19,402 nucleotides of DNA from CAYJQO01 sp964372445. Its GTDB lineage: Bacteria; Patescibacteriota; Minisyncoccia; UBA6257; GWB1-50-10. The stretch covers positions 1 to 19,402 of the forward strand of contig CAYJQO010000010.1 in assembly GCA_964372445.1 (NCBI GenBank), given 5' to 3'. Numbering within the stretch: position 1 is the stretch's first letter; each line of letters starts with the position of its first letter. Both the position numbers and the translations under genes were made by a program. The notes below the pieces were generated by a model. It was not told the DNA's origin. It made no database searches and worked only from the letters and a program-made list of their open reading frames with translations. Below, in pieces: positions 6,759 through 13,174 of the stretch.

Positions 6759-8734
6759 TTATTGAATTTTGAGATGAGGGTACTTATTTTTTACTGCGTT
6801 TCGTTCCGCCCAGGTGAGGCCGTGAAGGTAAAGGTTGCCGCCGACCTGCTCCGGAAGTTTGAGGTCTTTGGCCGAGGTGAGGCCGCCAAGGTAAAGGTTG
6901 CCGCCGACCCGCTCCGGAAGTTTGAGGTCTTTGGCTGAGGTGAGGCCGCGAAGGTAAAGGTCGCCGCCGACCCGCTCCGGAAGTTTGAGGTCTTTGGCCG
7001 AGGTGAGGCCGTCAAGGTAAAGGTTGCCGCCGACCTGCTCCGGAAGTTTGAGGTCTTTGGCCGAGGTGAGGCCGTCAAGGTTAAGGTTGCCGCCGATCCG
7101 CTCCGGAAGTTTGAGGTCTTTGGCTGAGGTGAGGCCGCCAAGGTAAAGGTCGCCGCCGACCCGCTCCGGAAGTTTGAGGTCTTTGGCTGAGGTGAGGCCG
7201 NNNNNNNNNNNNNNNNNNNNNNNNNNNNNNNNNNNNNNNNNNNNNNNNNNNNNNNNNNNNNNNNNNNNNNNNNNNNNNNNNNNNNNNNNNNNNNNNNNNN
7301 AAGGTCGCCGCCGACCCGCTCCGGAAGTTTGAGGTCTTTGGCTGAGGTGAGGCCGCCAAGGTTAAGGTAGCCATAATGGAACAGGATACCTCCTTTTAAT
7401 GCCTCATTTCCGGTAGTACTAATTTTCTCTTCCGGAATATCAAGGGCAGACGAAAGATCGGTTTTGATACCCCTCCCAGCCAAGATTTCCGCAAGGCGCG
7501 GGTCTTTCTTATAGCCGAAACCCTCAATCGGGGAATTGAGTTCATAAAGGAAAACGAGATCGTCTTTGGTGAGTTTTTCCCCGCGTGCCGTCTTTTTCTC
7601 GATGGTGGTAAGTTGCTTCATGTCGGCGGATGCTTTGCGGTATTTTTCCGCCCCAGGAAGTTCCTTCATCTTCGCCTCAGTAATTTCAATCATGTTGCCT
7701 TCAAGGTTTTGGTCGTTGTCCGCGACGCCACGCACCTCGCCGATATTTTCTCCCTGCATGCGGATAGCGATACGGGGAATCGTCGGCTTACCCTGCCGGT
7801 CGAGGGTGTAGAAAACGTAAAAGTCGCCGCCTTTGAGTTGCGTCTCCGCCGTGGCGAAACCCTTCGTGCACCAGGCCGCACCCTTGTTCTGGAGGGAGGC
7901 CCACAATGCGGTGTGGTCGGTTCCTTTTTGGTATTTTACCCATTCGCCCTCCGTCTCTTCCCGCATTTCCGGCGTAATCTCGCCGGCTTGCTTGATACCT
8001 TCCGCGTATTGCCTGGCGAATGAAAGCCTGGCGAAGTTTGCGGCTGTTTCTTTGGTCAGGAGTTGATCCGCCGGAGTCCCCGTGATTTCCTGAGCTCGGC
8101 GCAGACGCCCAAGCATTTCAGGGTCCTGGGCGGCTTCTATTATTTGTTGAACGTACGCCAACGCGCCCCGGTCTATGTCGGGGAATAATCGGACGCTCCC
8201 CGGAGAACGCTTGGTGAATTCTCCTTTGTCCTTGTCGTAATCGCCGAGGTCAAGAATGTTGCGAAACGCATAATATCTGAACCATGTTGGGTAGGGCTCG
8301 TTCGCATCCGAAAGGTACGATATCCAACCGTCGAGTGATTTTTCGAGATCCTCTACCGCTATTTCTCCTCTCTGGGCGAGCTCTGGCTCTCCGTATTGGG
8401 CAACGATCCCCATTTCTCTCGCGGCGCGTTCTTCAACTCTTGCCGCGCCCTCGGCCATTTTTTCTTTGTGGGGGCGAACATATTTGTTCATCACCATTTC
8501 GCGGAGAAGCGTGAGCGCCCGGGGACGCGATTCGGCTCCGAACATTTTTCTTTGCTGTTCCTTATCGGGATCAAGCGCAAGTTTCTCTAGACGGTCAAGG
8601 TAATTTTGAATACGGGCTTCGGGAGTTTGAGGAACCTTTTCGCCGATGCGTTGTTCGGTGCGCCTTGCGGCCCGTTCCACTTCAGGGGCTTTATGCAAGT
8701 CATATTTTTGTTTGAGGAAATCAGGGTTTTCCAT
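6759..8734 (-). CDS. Orphan protein with C-terminal 21-residue leucine-rich repeats (interrupted by assembly gap)
   Basis: The N-terminal ~480 residues are unrecognised: a charged helical start, then a region with GAAWCTKGFATAETQL, GDFYVFYTLD and PRIAIRMQGENIGEV that faintly recalls PcfJ-like proteins (weak similarity by eye). The C-terminus is a ladder of 21-residue repeats (GLTSAKDLKLPE-[RQ]-[VI]-GG-[DN]-LYL-x), a leucine-rich-repeat-type solenoid. After the N-run the nominal frame is wrong: it reads ASPQPKTSNFRS-type nonsense to a stop at 6791. The repeat frame resumes one register over and gives six further full units, then a natural cap (HGLTWAERNAVKNKYPHLKIQ) ending in TAA at 6759. I therefore place the end at 6759, 54 bp before prfB. 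No signal peptide is seen. Function unknown; LRR arrays usually bind proteins. Confidence 0.75.
6814..7371 (-). repeat. 63-bp tandem repeats encoding the leucine-rich repeat array
   Basis: The motif gtgaggccg recurs exactly every 63 bp on the plus strand at 6814, 6877, 6940, 7003, 7066, 7129 and 7192, and again at 7347 beyond the gap. Units are almost identical in DNA. Changes concentrate at a few codons (R/Q, D/N and the last residue G/D/R/H), indicating recent expansion by unequal recombination or slippage. Confidence 0.95.
7201..7300. other. Assembly gap (100 N) of arbitrary length inside the repeat array
   Basis: The repeat phase gives a check: units at 7192 and 7347 are 155 bp apart, which is not a multiple of 63 or of 3. 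A gap in phase would be 71, 134 or 197 bp and so on. The 100 N is thus a placeholder, and the true number of repeats is unknown. Confidence 0.95.
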
Positions 8735-8743
8735 ATATTTTTG

Positions 8744-8775
8744 AGCCGGTGGTCGGATTCGAACCGGGGACCTTT
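8744..8775 (-). pseudogene. tRNA 3'-end remnant (degenerate T arm plus acceptor 3' strand)
   Basis: The minus strand carries GGTTCGAATCC followed by CACCGGC and a T discriminator, as in a tRNA 3' end. Only three T-stem pairs form (C-G and two G-C). No D arm, anticodon arm or 5' acceptor (GCCGGTG) is present upstream. It lies 10 bp from the start of the LRR-protein gene. Confidence 0.55.
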
Positions 8776-8807
8776 GTTTTATCCCGATGTTCTAAAATTT
8801 TGCTATG

Positions 8808-8838
8808 AGCCAGGGGCGGGAGTTGAACCCGCAACCTC
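8808..8838 (-). pseudogene. tRNA 3'-end remnant with intact T arm
   Basis: Minus strand: GCGGG-TTCAACT-CCCGC is a perfect T arm, followed by CCCTGGC and T. Only 57 nt separate its end from the end of the intact tRNA-Thr. No GCCAGGG 5' acceptor or D arm exists there, so this is a 3' fragment of a different tRNA, not a full gene. Confidence 0.6.
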
Positions 8839-8865
8839 TGCTTTATTCACCCCCACACCTTTTTG

Positions 8866-8937
8866 AGCCACCCCCGGGACTTGAACCCGGAACCTCTACT
8901 TTACGAAAGTATTGCTCTGCCGTTGAGCTAGGGTGGC
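8866..8937 (-). tRNA. tRNA-Thr (anticodon CGU)
   Basis: A 72-nt cloverleaf on the minus strand: acceptor GCCACCC/GGGTGGC, D arm GCTC/GAGC, anticodon arm with loop TTCGTAA (anticodon CGT, reading ACG), a 5-nt variable loop, T arm CCGGG-TTCAAGT-CCCGG and discriminator T. The top pair of the anticodon stem is an A-G mismatch. No CCA is encoded. The short plus-strand ORF over this region is an artefact of the tRNA sequence. Confidence 0.88.
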
Positions 8938-8962
8938 ACACACTAATTATAAATGGCGATGC

Positions 8963-9778
8963 TCAATCGATCCTCTTTTCCCTGGGGGGCTTACCGGCAA
9001 CTTCATCATGTCGCTCAATACGCACTTCATAAATTCTTTTTTCACCATTGGCCAACATCACCGTCAGTTTCCGCCTAACCAGTTGGCGAGATCCATCTGA
9101 AATATCTTCTTCCTTGATACGGCCATCACTAATCCCTCCCGGGAACGGTGCCCCGTATGGTCTCCCGGTGTCATCTACAGAAAGCGTCCCTGCGCCAACC
9201 TGGACTATACCCGGGTGCGTCTTGGAAGCAAAATGGTAATGACGCCCATGGCTTCTGTAGCGCTCCAAGGCCTCGGTGTCACCGTAGTGCAAATCACTCT
9301 CCAAGCTCTTTAGTGCCGATTCAATTTTGGATTGCTGTTCCTGGTCCAGAGAAACGGTTTCTCCCAACGCTTCGCGAGCTTCGGTAATTTTTTGTATTTT
9401 CGATTGAATCTTCTTTCGCTCCAAATCCATCAGTGTCCTGTTGGTATCATACCTGGGGTCTAAGTCCTCAGGAATCACCGCCTCTAGCGTCTTGGAGTTG
9501 AAAACGTACGTACCAGCGCCTAAGTTGGCCACAACCACATCTCCCGCAATGTACATCTCATGGAAGGGGCCAAATACCAATTTCCCATCCTTATCAATAA
9601 CCTCTTCCACTGAACCATGTTTTTTAACGCTCAAGCCGCGTTCCTCCATCTCGCTTTGCAATTTTTGAGCCGCTTCCTTACGAAACGCATCGAATTGCTC
9701 TGCCATTGCTGTATCAGGCCCACCCTCTTTTGGCGGGTCATCTTTCTTATCAACCCCAAATTTTTCGAATATGCTCAT
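8963..9778 (-). CDS. Hypothetical protein, cytoplasmic, unknown family
   Basis: 271 aa from the ATG at 9778 (MSIFEKFGVDKKDD). I did not recognise a family. It is hydrophilic, with no signal peptide or TM. Residues about 20-50 and 110-165 are highly charged and probably helical (DLERKKIQSKIQKITEAREALG). Between them is a beta-rich stretch (VFGPFHEMYIAGDVVVANLGAGTYVF), and the C-terminal third is beta-rich with basic residues (RRKLTVMLANGEKRIYEVRIERHDE). An open frame continues to 10066, but that part overlaps the RNase P RNA 5' region on the other strand and has no coding character, so I reject the extension. A possible extended -10 (TGGTATTCT, minus strand) lies about 55 nt upstream of the chosen start. 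It ends in TGA, 26 bp from the tRNA-Thr gene. Confidence 0.65.
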   Translation of the reverse strand: MSIFEKFGVDKKDDPPKEGGPDTAMAEQFDAFRKEAAQKLQSEMEERGLSVKKHGSVEEVIDKDGKLVFGPFHEMYIAGDVVVANLGAGTYVFNSKTLEAVIPEDLDPRYDTNRTLMDLERKKIQSKIQKITEAREALGETVSLDQEQQSKIESALKSLESDLHYGDTEALERYRSHGRHYHFASKTHPGIVQVGAGTLSVDDTGRPYGAPFPGGISDGRIKEEDISDGSRQLVRRKLTVMLANGEKRIYEVRIERHDEVAGKPPREKRID

Positions 9779-9878
9779 TAAACTCTGCTCAAAGACGATT
9801 CCACCAGTGCCAGGGCCTTGTGACTCAGACAAGAATACCACAGTAACCTTAAAGAATCCAGGTACCCCGCGGCATAGC

Positions 9879-9908
9879 TTGACACGGAGCGCCTTGCCAT
9901 GCCACGAT
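9879..9908 (+). promoter_or_regulatory. Putative rnpB promoter (TTGACA, weak -10)
   Basis: TTGACA at 9879-9884 with an 18-nt spacer to CACGAT (9903-9908) would start transcription at about 9915, exactly the first base of helix P1. The -35 is perfect and the -10 is poor. Confidence 0.5.
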
Positions 9909-10065
9909 ACCTCCGGTACACCAAGCGATAGCGCTTGCTTCAAAAGCAGGTGAGGAAAGTCCGGACACTTACCAATTTTGTTTCCGCGTGTGCGAGGAAG
10001 CATAAGATTGAGTACTCCGAGCGGTTCGTCCCGAGGCTCATCGCCGAGGGGCCTGTCGAGGAGCA

Positions 10066-10123
10066 ATCCTTCGACTTCGCTCAGGATGCCTCAATTCGTA
10101 ACTTCGCTACGCTCAGACGAATT
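10066..10123 (+). repeat. Two REP-like palindromes inside rnpB
   Basis: ATCCT/AGGAT closes a hairpin around TCGACTTCGCTC (10066-10087), and AATTCGT/ACGAATT closes one around AACTTCGCTACGCTCAG (10093-10123). Both contain the CTTCGCT..GCTCAG core typical of dispersed palindromes in CPR genomes. Confidence 0.55.
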
Positions 10124-10337
10124 GGGCAGGTAGCGGGTAACGCCCGTCGTGCGCAAGCATAGAGGTGCGAGCAGAGACGTCCTGAGGCAAAAGCCGAAGG
10201 AGGACCCCATCCCAAGCTAGGCTGGTCCAGCTCCGCGATAGGGATTACAAAGCGGAGGTGAAACGGCTAAACCCTTACCCGAGTGCAAGGCCGTGTCCGC
10301 CGATGAGGTGGAAGCGCCGCATACCCTGAGTTCATGG

Positions 10338-10369
10338 TTCGATAGACTCACCACAATGAGCCTGTCGAA
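10338..10369 (+). repeat. Third REP-like palindrome inside rnpB
   Basis: TTCGA...TCGAA closes a hairpin, and GAGCCTGTCGAATTGTCGAAGGG follows the same style. The octamer-plus GCCTGTCGA also occurs near 10051 in the first block. Confidence 0.5.
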
Positions 10370-10450
10370 TTGTCGAAGGGTCGAGCCCGAGAGCAATCGA
10401 GGGCCCAGATGGATTATCGCCTAAACAGAATCCGGCTTACGGTGTACCAC

Positions 10451-10477
10451 AAACCCGTCCTCTTCGAGGACGGGTTT
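10451..10477 (+). terminator. rnpB intrinsic terminator
   Basis: AAACCCGTCCTC-TTCG-(G)AGGACGGGTTT followed by TTTTGC. It is a perfect GC-rich stem with a UUCG loop. It lies tail-to-tail with the small membrane-protein gene and may serve both strands. Confidence 0.9.
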
Positions 10478-10488
10478 TGCTTGCTATG

Positions 10489-10764
10489 CTAGCGCAACAG
10501 CTCGATAACTGTGGCCACCATCCAGGCTATGATTAGTAAAAATCCGACGAGCAGCGTGCCGGCTGCACCGAGCAAAACCGAGCCCGATCTGGTTTCTATT
10601 TGTCGGAGACTTGATCTCCAAGTGATGACGAGCGATGCCAGCATGCCGACGGTACTCATGCTAAAGGCCACGTAGGGTCCGGTACGCTCCACGTGCCAAA
10701 AGAGCAGGACCGCTCCGATGTAGCACAAACCCAGGCAGATGCCGAGGCAAAACCATTTCCACAT
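10489..10764 (-). CDS. Small three-helix membrane protein, unknown
   Basis: 91 aa with three predicted TM helices (about 4-24, 31-49 and 65-88), joined by short loops; the basic stretch WRSSLRQIETRSGS separates helices 2 and 3. No family is recognised. The ATG at 10764 is supported by AAGGA 8 nt upstream on the minus strand, one of the better ribosome sites in the window. It stands alone downstream of the RNase H gene (74 bp gap). Length, composition and ribosome site make it a believable gene. Confidence 0.65.
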   Translation of the reverse strand: MWKWFCLGICLGLCYIGAVLLFWHVERTGPYVAFSMSTVGMLASLVITWRSSLRQIETRSGSVLLGAAGTLLVGFLLIIAWMVATVIELLR

Positions 10765-10838
10765 AGTGCCGTTCCTTCCATATGCCTTGTTTCAATGATA
10801 CGAATCTGCTGTAGGTCTAGCCGATCGATTGAAACCTG

Positions 10839-11279
10839 TCAAGCGGCGGTGCCTCGATCGAGTGCCTGGTTCACCAGCGCATCAGCGCTCCGGTTCTCTT
10901 CGCGCGGAATCAGGGTGAACGATACGACTTTGAAATCTTGCCGCAGGTTCCAGACCTCAACGAACAGCGAGGTCAACCCGGGATCCTTAACCTTGTAGGT
11001 ACCGGAGAGCTGGCTCACGACGAGCTCGCTGTCGGATCGGATTTCCACCTCTATCCCTTTCGCCTTGGTGGTCCCGAGAAGCTGTTTCACCTTCTTGAGT
11101 GCGAAGATCACCGCACGGTACTCGGCGACGTTGTTCGTGGCCTCACCGATTCGTTCCCCGTAGCGCCGACCGCCAACCACCGCTCCGATGGCTGCCGGAC
11201 CGGGGTTGCCGCGGGCTCCCCCATCGGTGTAGGCAACCAGCTTCCCAGACTTCTCAAAAAGTTCCTCCTGCTGCTTCAT
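10839..11279 (-). CDS. RNase HI-like ribonuclease
   Basis: 146 aa single-domain RNase H fold, which cleaves the RNA strand of RNA-DNA hybrids. All four acidic catalytic residues are visible: D19 (YTDGGARGNPG), E53 (NNVAEYRA), D83 (RSDSELV) and D133 (NRSADALVNQAL). The TDGGARGNPGPA motif and lack of the basic protrusion resemble the compact archaeal/Bacillus-type RNase HI ('reverse transcriptase-like' in automated annotation). ATG at 11279 starts just before the first beta strand; the frame is open further upstream but overlaps the preceding gene. It begins 4 bp after the DHH phosphoesterase stop, so the two form an operon of nucleic-acid-processing enzymes. Stop TGA. Confidence 0.88.
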   Translation of the reverse strand: MKQQEELFEKSGKLVAYTDGGARGNPGPAAIGAVVGGRRYGERIGEATNNVAEYRAVIFALKKVKQLLGTTKAKGIEVEIRSDSELVVSQLSGTYKVKDPGLTSLFVEVWNLRQDFKVVSFTLIPREENRSADALVNQALDRGTAA

Positions 11280-11283
11280 AGCG

Positions 11284-12117
11284 CTAGCGTACGGTCGACC
11301 TCCATGGAAATCCACGAGCCACTGGCAAAGTGAACCCGGCCGCAGCTCGGTGTCCGCCGCCCCCGAACCGCTTGGCGATCTTTGAGACATCAACCGCGCC
11401 GCTCGAACGGAGCGAGTACCGCCGCTCGCCGCCTTGTTCGTACCACACAATACTGATTGGGCCACGGCGCTGGAGCAGCTCATGCGCGGTTTTCGAATGG
11501 AGTAGGGGGGTGTTCACCACGAGGGCGCGGTACCCGGCGAACCGCACCGTGTATGCGTTCTTGACCTGCCGCTCGATGAGGCGCGCCTCGTAGACGAGGA
11601 GTAGCTTACCGCGCTCGACGAGCTTGCGCCGCTGTGTTGCGTTCTCCGCGGCCCGGGCGAGGTGGCTCCAGGCGGTAAACTCGTAGGGCGCGAGCCCCAC
11701 CACCGCCGAGATCTCATTCGTACGGGGCAACCGGAAGCGCCAGAGGTCGATGTCCTCAACGTGCTGGAGAAGGACCGGCACCCGCTTCCGTGGATGGAAG
11801 TAGCGCCAGGCGAGTACAGAGCCAGAGTGGTTGAGATCGAACACGTTACCGGGGAACTGTCGAACGTCGTGTTCGCCGCTCACGTGGTGGTCGATGATGG
11901 TCACCTGCCGGTTCGCTCGGGTGAACGTTCGAATTTCAGCGGCCCGGAAGTTTTTATCGAGGACGTACACTACCTTGTCGCGAAGTCCTCGTGGCGGAGG
12001 AGCTCCGGCATCAATGGGACAGTACTCTGCTCGGTTTTTGAATTTCTTCCACGCCGCCCACGCCGCGCTGAACCCGTCCGGGCAATTGGCATGGTAGAGT
12101 ACAACGATTTTCCCCAT
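11284..12117 (-). CDS. DHH/DHHA1-family phosphoesterase
   Basis: About 277 aa. The family includes nanoRNases and cyclic-dinucleotide phosphodiesterases; the exact substrate cannot be read here. Metal-binding motifs are present: HANCPDG (about 8-14), VLDKNF, IIDHHVSGEHD (the DHH motif) and HVEDIDLW. The C-terminal DHHA1 domain ends with FGGGGHRAAAGF, the substrate-binding glycine-rich motif. The start is uncertain among ATGs at 12117, 12120 and 12126; MGKIVVLYHANC fits the family best. The gene is divergent from the PaaX/Cas2-like regulator, whose palindromic promoter lies about 65 bp away, and is followed after 4 bp by RNase H. The pair suggests RNA turnover or R-loop/primer clearance (inference). 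Confidence 0.85.
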   Translation of the reverse strand: MGKIVVLYHANCPDGFSAAWAAWKKFKNRAEYCPIDAGAPPPRGLRDKVVYVLDKNFRAAEIRTFTRANRQVTIIDHHVSGEHDVRQFPGNVFDLNHSGSVLAWRYFHPRKRVPVLLQHVEDIDLWRFRLPRTNEISAVVGLAPYEFTAWSHLARAAENATQRRKLVERGKLLLVYEARLIERQVKNAYTVRFAGYRALVVNTPLLHSKTAHELLQRRGPISIVWYEQGGERRYSLRSSGAVDVSKIAKRFGGGGHRAAAGFTLPVARGFPWRSTVR

Positions 12118-12182
12118 CATGGTCATTCTACCACACCTGCCATAGGCACAAAGCGAAACCGGACTCAAACTGCAAACAGAAG

Positions 12183-12216
12183 TATATCATCACTTACGAT
12201 CGTGAGCTATGATATA
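12183..12216. promoter_or_regulatory. 34-bp palindromic operator-like site upstream of the PaaX/Cas2-like gene
   Basis: Arms TATATCAT and ATGATATA are perfect complements, and the centre ACGATCGT is itself palindromic; the whole has three imperfect pairs. The right arm overlaps the -10 TATAAT (12213-12218), so a bound protein would block transcription. A second copy with different arms but the same centre lies after the gene. Confidence 0.7.
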
Positions 12217-12218
12217 AT
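12213..12218 (+). promoter_or_regulatory. -10 element TATAAT giving a leaderless transcript
   Basis: A perfect TATAAT ends 6 nt before the ATG at 12225, so the predicted +1 is the A of the start codon. No Shine-Dalgarno is possible. A clear -35 is not visible. Confidence 0.6.
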
Positions 12219-12224
12219 AACGGT

Positions 12225-12725
12225 ATGGCGCTCAGCGATGATATTTTAACTATTCTCCTCAGCTATTCGGCTGGCTACCGTCGCATGCGCGAATCGCTTT
12301 CCGGTGCCCCACCGTACCGCAGGCAAAAAGCGCGGCCTACAAAGGGACACACGCTCTACCTAACTCTCGCCAGACTAAAAAAGCGTGGGTTGGTAACCAA
12401 AGAAGGGATTCTCTGGAAGATCACGGCAAAAGGGAGAAGCTACCTACGAGAGAAGTCGAAATTTGCTCTCCCCCCGCATTGCGCAAAAACTATCTCCGCT
12501 CGGCCGCAAAGAAATATGATCATTGCCTTCGATATCCCAGAAAAGTATCGCAGGCGGCGCGACTGGCTACGGGCAGAGCTTTCCCTCTTAGGCTTCTCCA
12601 TTCTGCAGAAAAGTGTGTGGTTTGGACCGGCTCGTCTCCCAAAAGATTTCATCAGCGCCTTGAACATGCTACATCTTCTAACGTATGTAAAATTCTTTGA
12701 GGCGAAAGAAAAGGATATTGTATGA
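12225..12725 (+). CDS. PaaX-like transcriptional regulator (winged helix plus Cas2-like ferredoxin fold)
   Basis: 166 aa. The N-terminal half (about 5-78) looks like a winged helix-turn-helix: ILTILLSYSAGYRR, then TLARLKKRGLVTKEGILWKITAKGRSYLRE with the GLVTKEG wing. The C-terminal half (about 92-166), NMIIAFDIPEKYRRRRDWLRAELSLLGFSILQKSVWFGP, has the Cas2/PaaX-C ferredoxin-like pattern. There is no CRISPR array or other cas gene nearby, so a regulator is more likely than an adaptation protein. Arg/Lys content is high, as expected for a DNA binder. The transcript appears leaderless, with a 34-bp palindrome over the -10 and a related one 22 bp after the stop, suggesting autoregulation. Stop TGA. 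Confidence 0.75.
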   Translation: MALSDDILTILLSYSAGYRRMRESLSGAPPYRRQKARPTKGHTLYLTLARLKKRGLVTKEGILWKITAKGRSYLREKSKFALPPHCAKTISARPQRNMIIAFDIPEKYRRRRDWLRAELSLLGFSILQKSVWFGPARLPKDFISALNMLHLLTYVKFFEAKEKDIV

Positions 12726-12747
12726 ACTCTAGTAGCTATCCAAGGAT

Positions 12748-12781
12748 TTATACATCATTTACGATCGTGAGATATGTATAA
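12748..12781. promoter_or_regulatory. Second 34-bp palindrome, downstream of the PaaX/Cas2-like gene
   Basis: Same size and centre as the site at 12183-12216 (16 of 18 inner bases identical, core TTACGATCGTGAG). The outer arms, TTATACAT and ATGTATAA, differ from the first site yet are again perfect complements. A -10-like TATAAC overlaps the right arm as in the first site. No gene starts directly downstream on the plus strand. Confidence 0.7.
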
Positions 12782-12804
12782 CTTTATAAAGGCGGGTTAA
12801 TAAA

Positions 12805-12836
12805 AACTGCTGCGGCGAATGAATCGCGCGGCAGTT
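12805..12836 (-). terminator. Intrinsic terminator of the small membrane-protein gene
   Basis: AACTGC/GCAGTT plus inner GCG/CGC pairs form a hairpin; on the minus strand it is followed by TTTTATT. It lies 27 bp after the stop at 12863. Confidence 0.65.
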
Positions 12837-12862
12837 AAAACACCTTTCTTTTCTACCTACTT

Positions 12863-13075
12863 TTATTCTTTCAGTAGTTCATTGTTGCCGAACATACCCA
12901 CCAAAACAGAATAAACTACCAAAACAACACCTAAATCGATTAACCCATAAGTCATGATCCATATAAATGCTTCTCTAGATTGATCGACTATGCCTTTAAA
13001 GACTGCCCCGGGAACCAGACAAAACATTGCAATTAATAAAGCCGTAGCAGATCTTTTTATATTTTTCTCAACCAT
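12863..13075 (-). CDS. Small two-helix membrane protein, unknown
   Basis: 70 aa from ATG 13075 (MVEKNIKRS). Two hydrophobic helices (about 10-28 and 37-60) are preceded by a basic start, so the N-terminus is probably inside. A GTG four codons upstream (13087) is possible but not better. No family is recognised and no clear Shine-Dalgarno is seen. An AT-rich upstream region and a terminator just after the stop suggest an independent short transcript. It lies between the regulator and pgk and may belong to the accessory set of tiny membrane proteins in this window. Confidence 0.5.
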   Translation of the reverse strand: MVEKNIKRSATALLIAMFCLVPGAVFKGIVDQSREAFIWIMTYGLIDLGVVLVVYSVLVGMFGNNELLKE

Positions 13076-13174
13076 TGTGTTGCTCACTGATTAATTAAAG
13101 ATATTGGATTAATAATTTACTAAGTGAAGTTTAGCACAACTTCCCTCATAATGTCAATCTCTAAAAAATTGGGG

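Larger units (their letters stand above)
9915..10448 (+). ncRNA. rnpB: RNase P RNA (bacterial type A), enlarged
   Basis: The catalytic RNA of RNase P, which matures tRNA 5' ends. Helix P1 is exact: GGTACACC (9915-9922) pairs with GGTGTACC (10441-10448). The conserved P4 5' strand GAGGAAAGTCCGG is at about 9951-9963, and its partner ACAGAATCCGGCTTA is near the 3' end (about 10425-10439). Other conserved parts are present (GGGTAACGCCC, GTGAAACGGCTAAACCC). At about 534 nt it is longer than the usual 350-400 nt. The excess sits in two blocks of REP-like palindromes (10051-10125 and 10335-10380), probably extending peripheral helices. A UUCG-loop terminator follows within 3 nt. Confidence 0.95.

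Noticed and set aside
6705..6790. Missing RF2 domain 1 hidden by programmed frameshift
   Set aside because: Only 54 bp separate prfB from the previous gene, with an in-frame TAA and no room for about 115 codons in any frame.
8606..9032. Plus-strand ORFs containing 'PPGLEPGTS'-type peptides
   Set aside because: This peptide pattern is the usual artefact of translating tRNA genes and remnants in antisense.
9779..10066. N-terminal 96-residue extension of the 8963-9778 protein
   Set aside because: It overlaps the promoter and 5' conserved part of RNase P RNA on the opposite strand and lacks coding character.
12225..12725. CRISPR adaptation protein Cas2
   Set aside because: The C-terminus is Cas2-like, but a winged-helix N-terminus is fused and there is no repeat array or other cas gene in the window.
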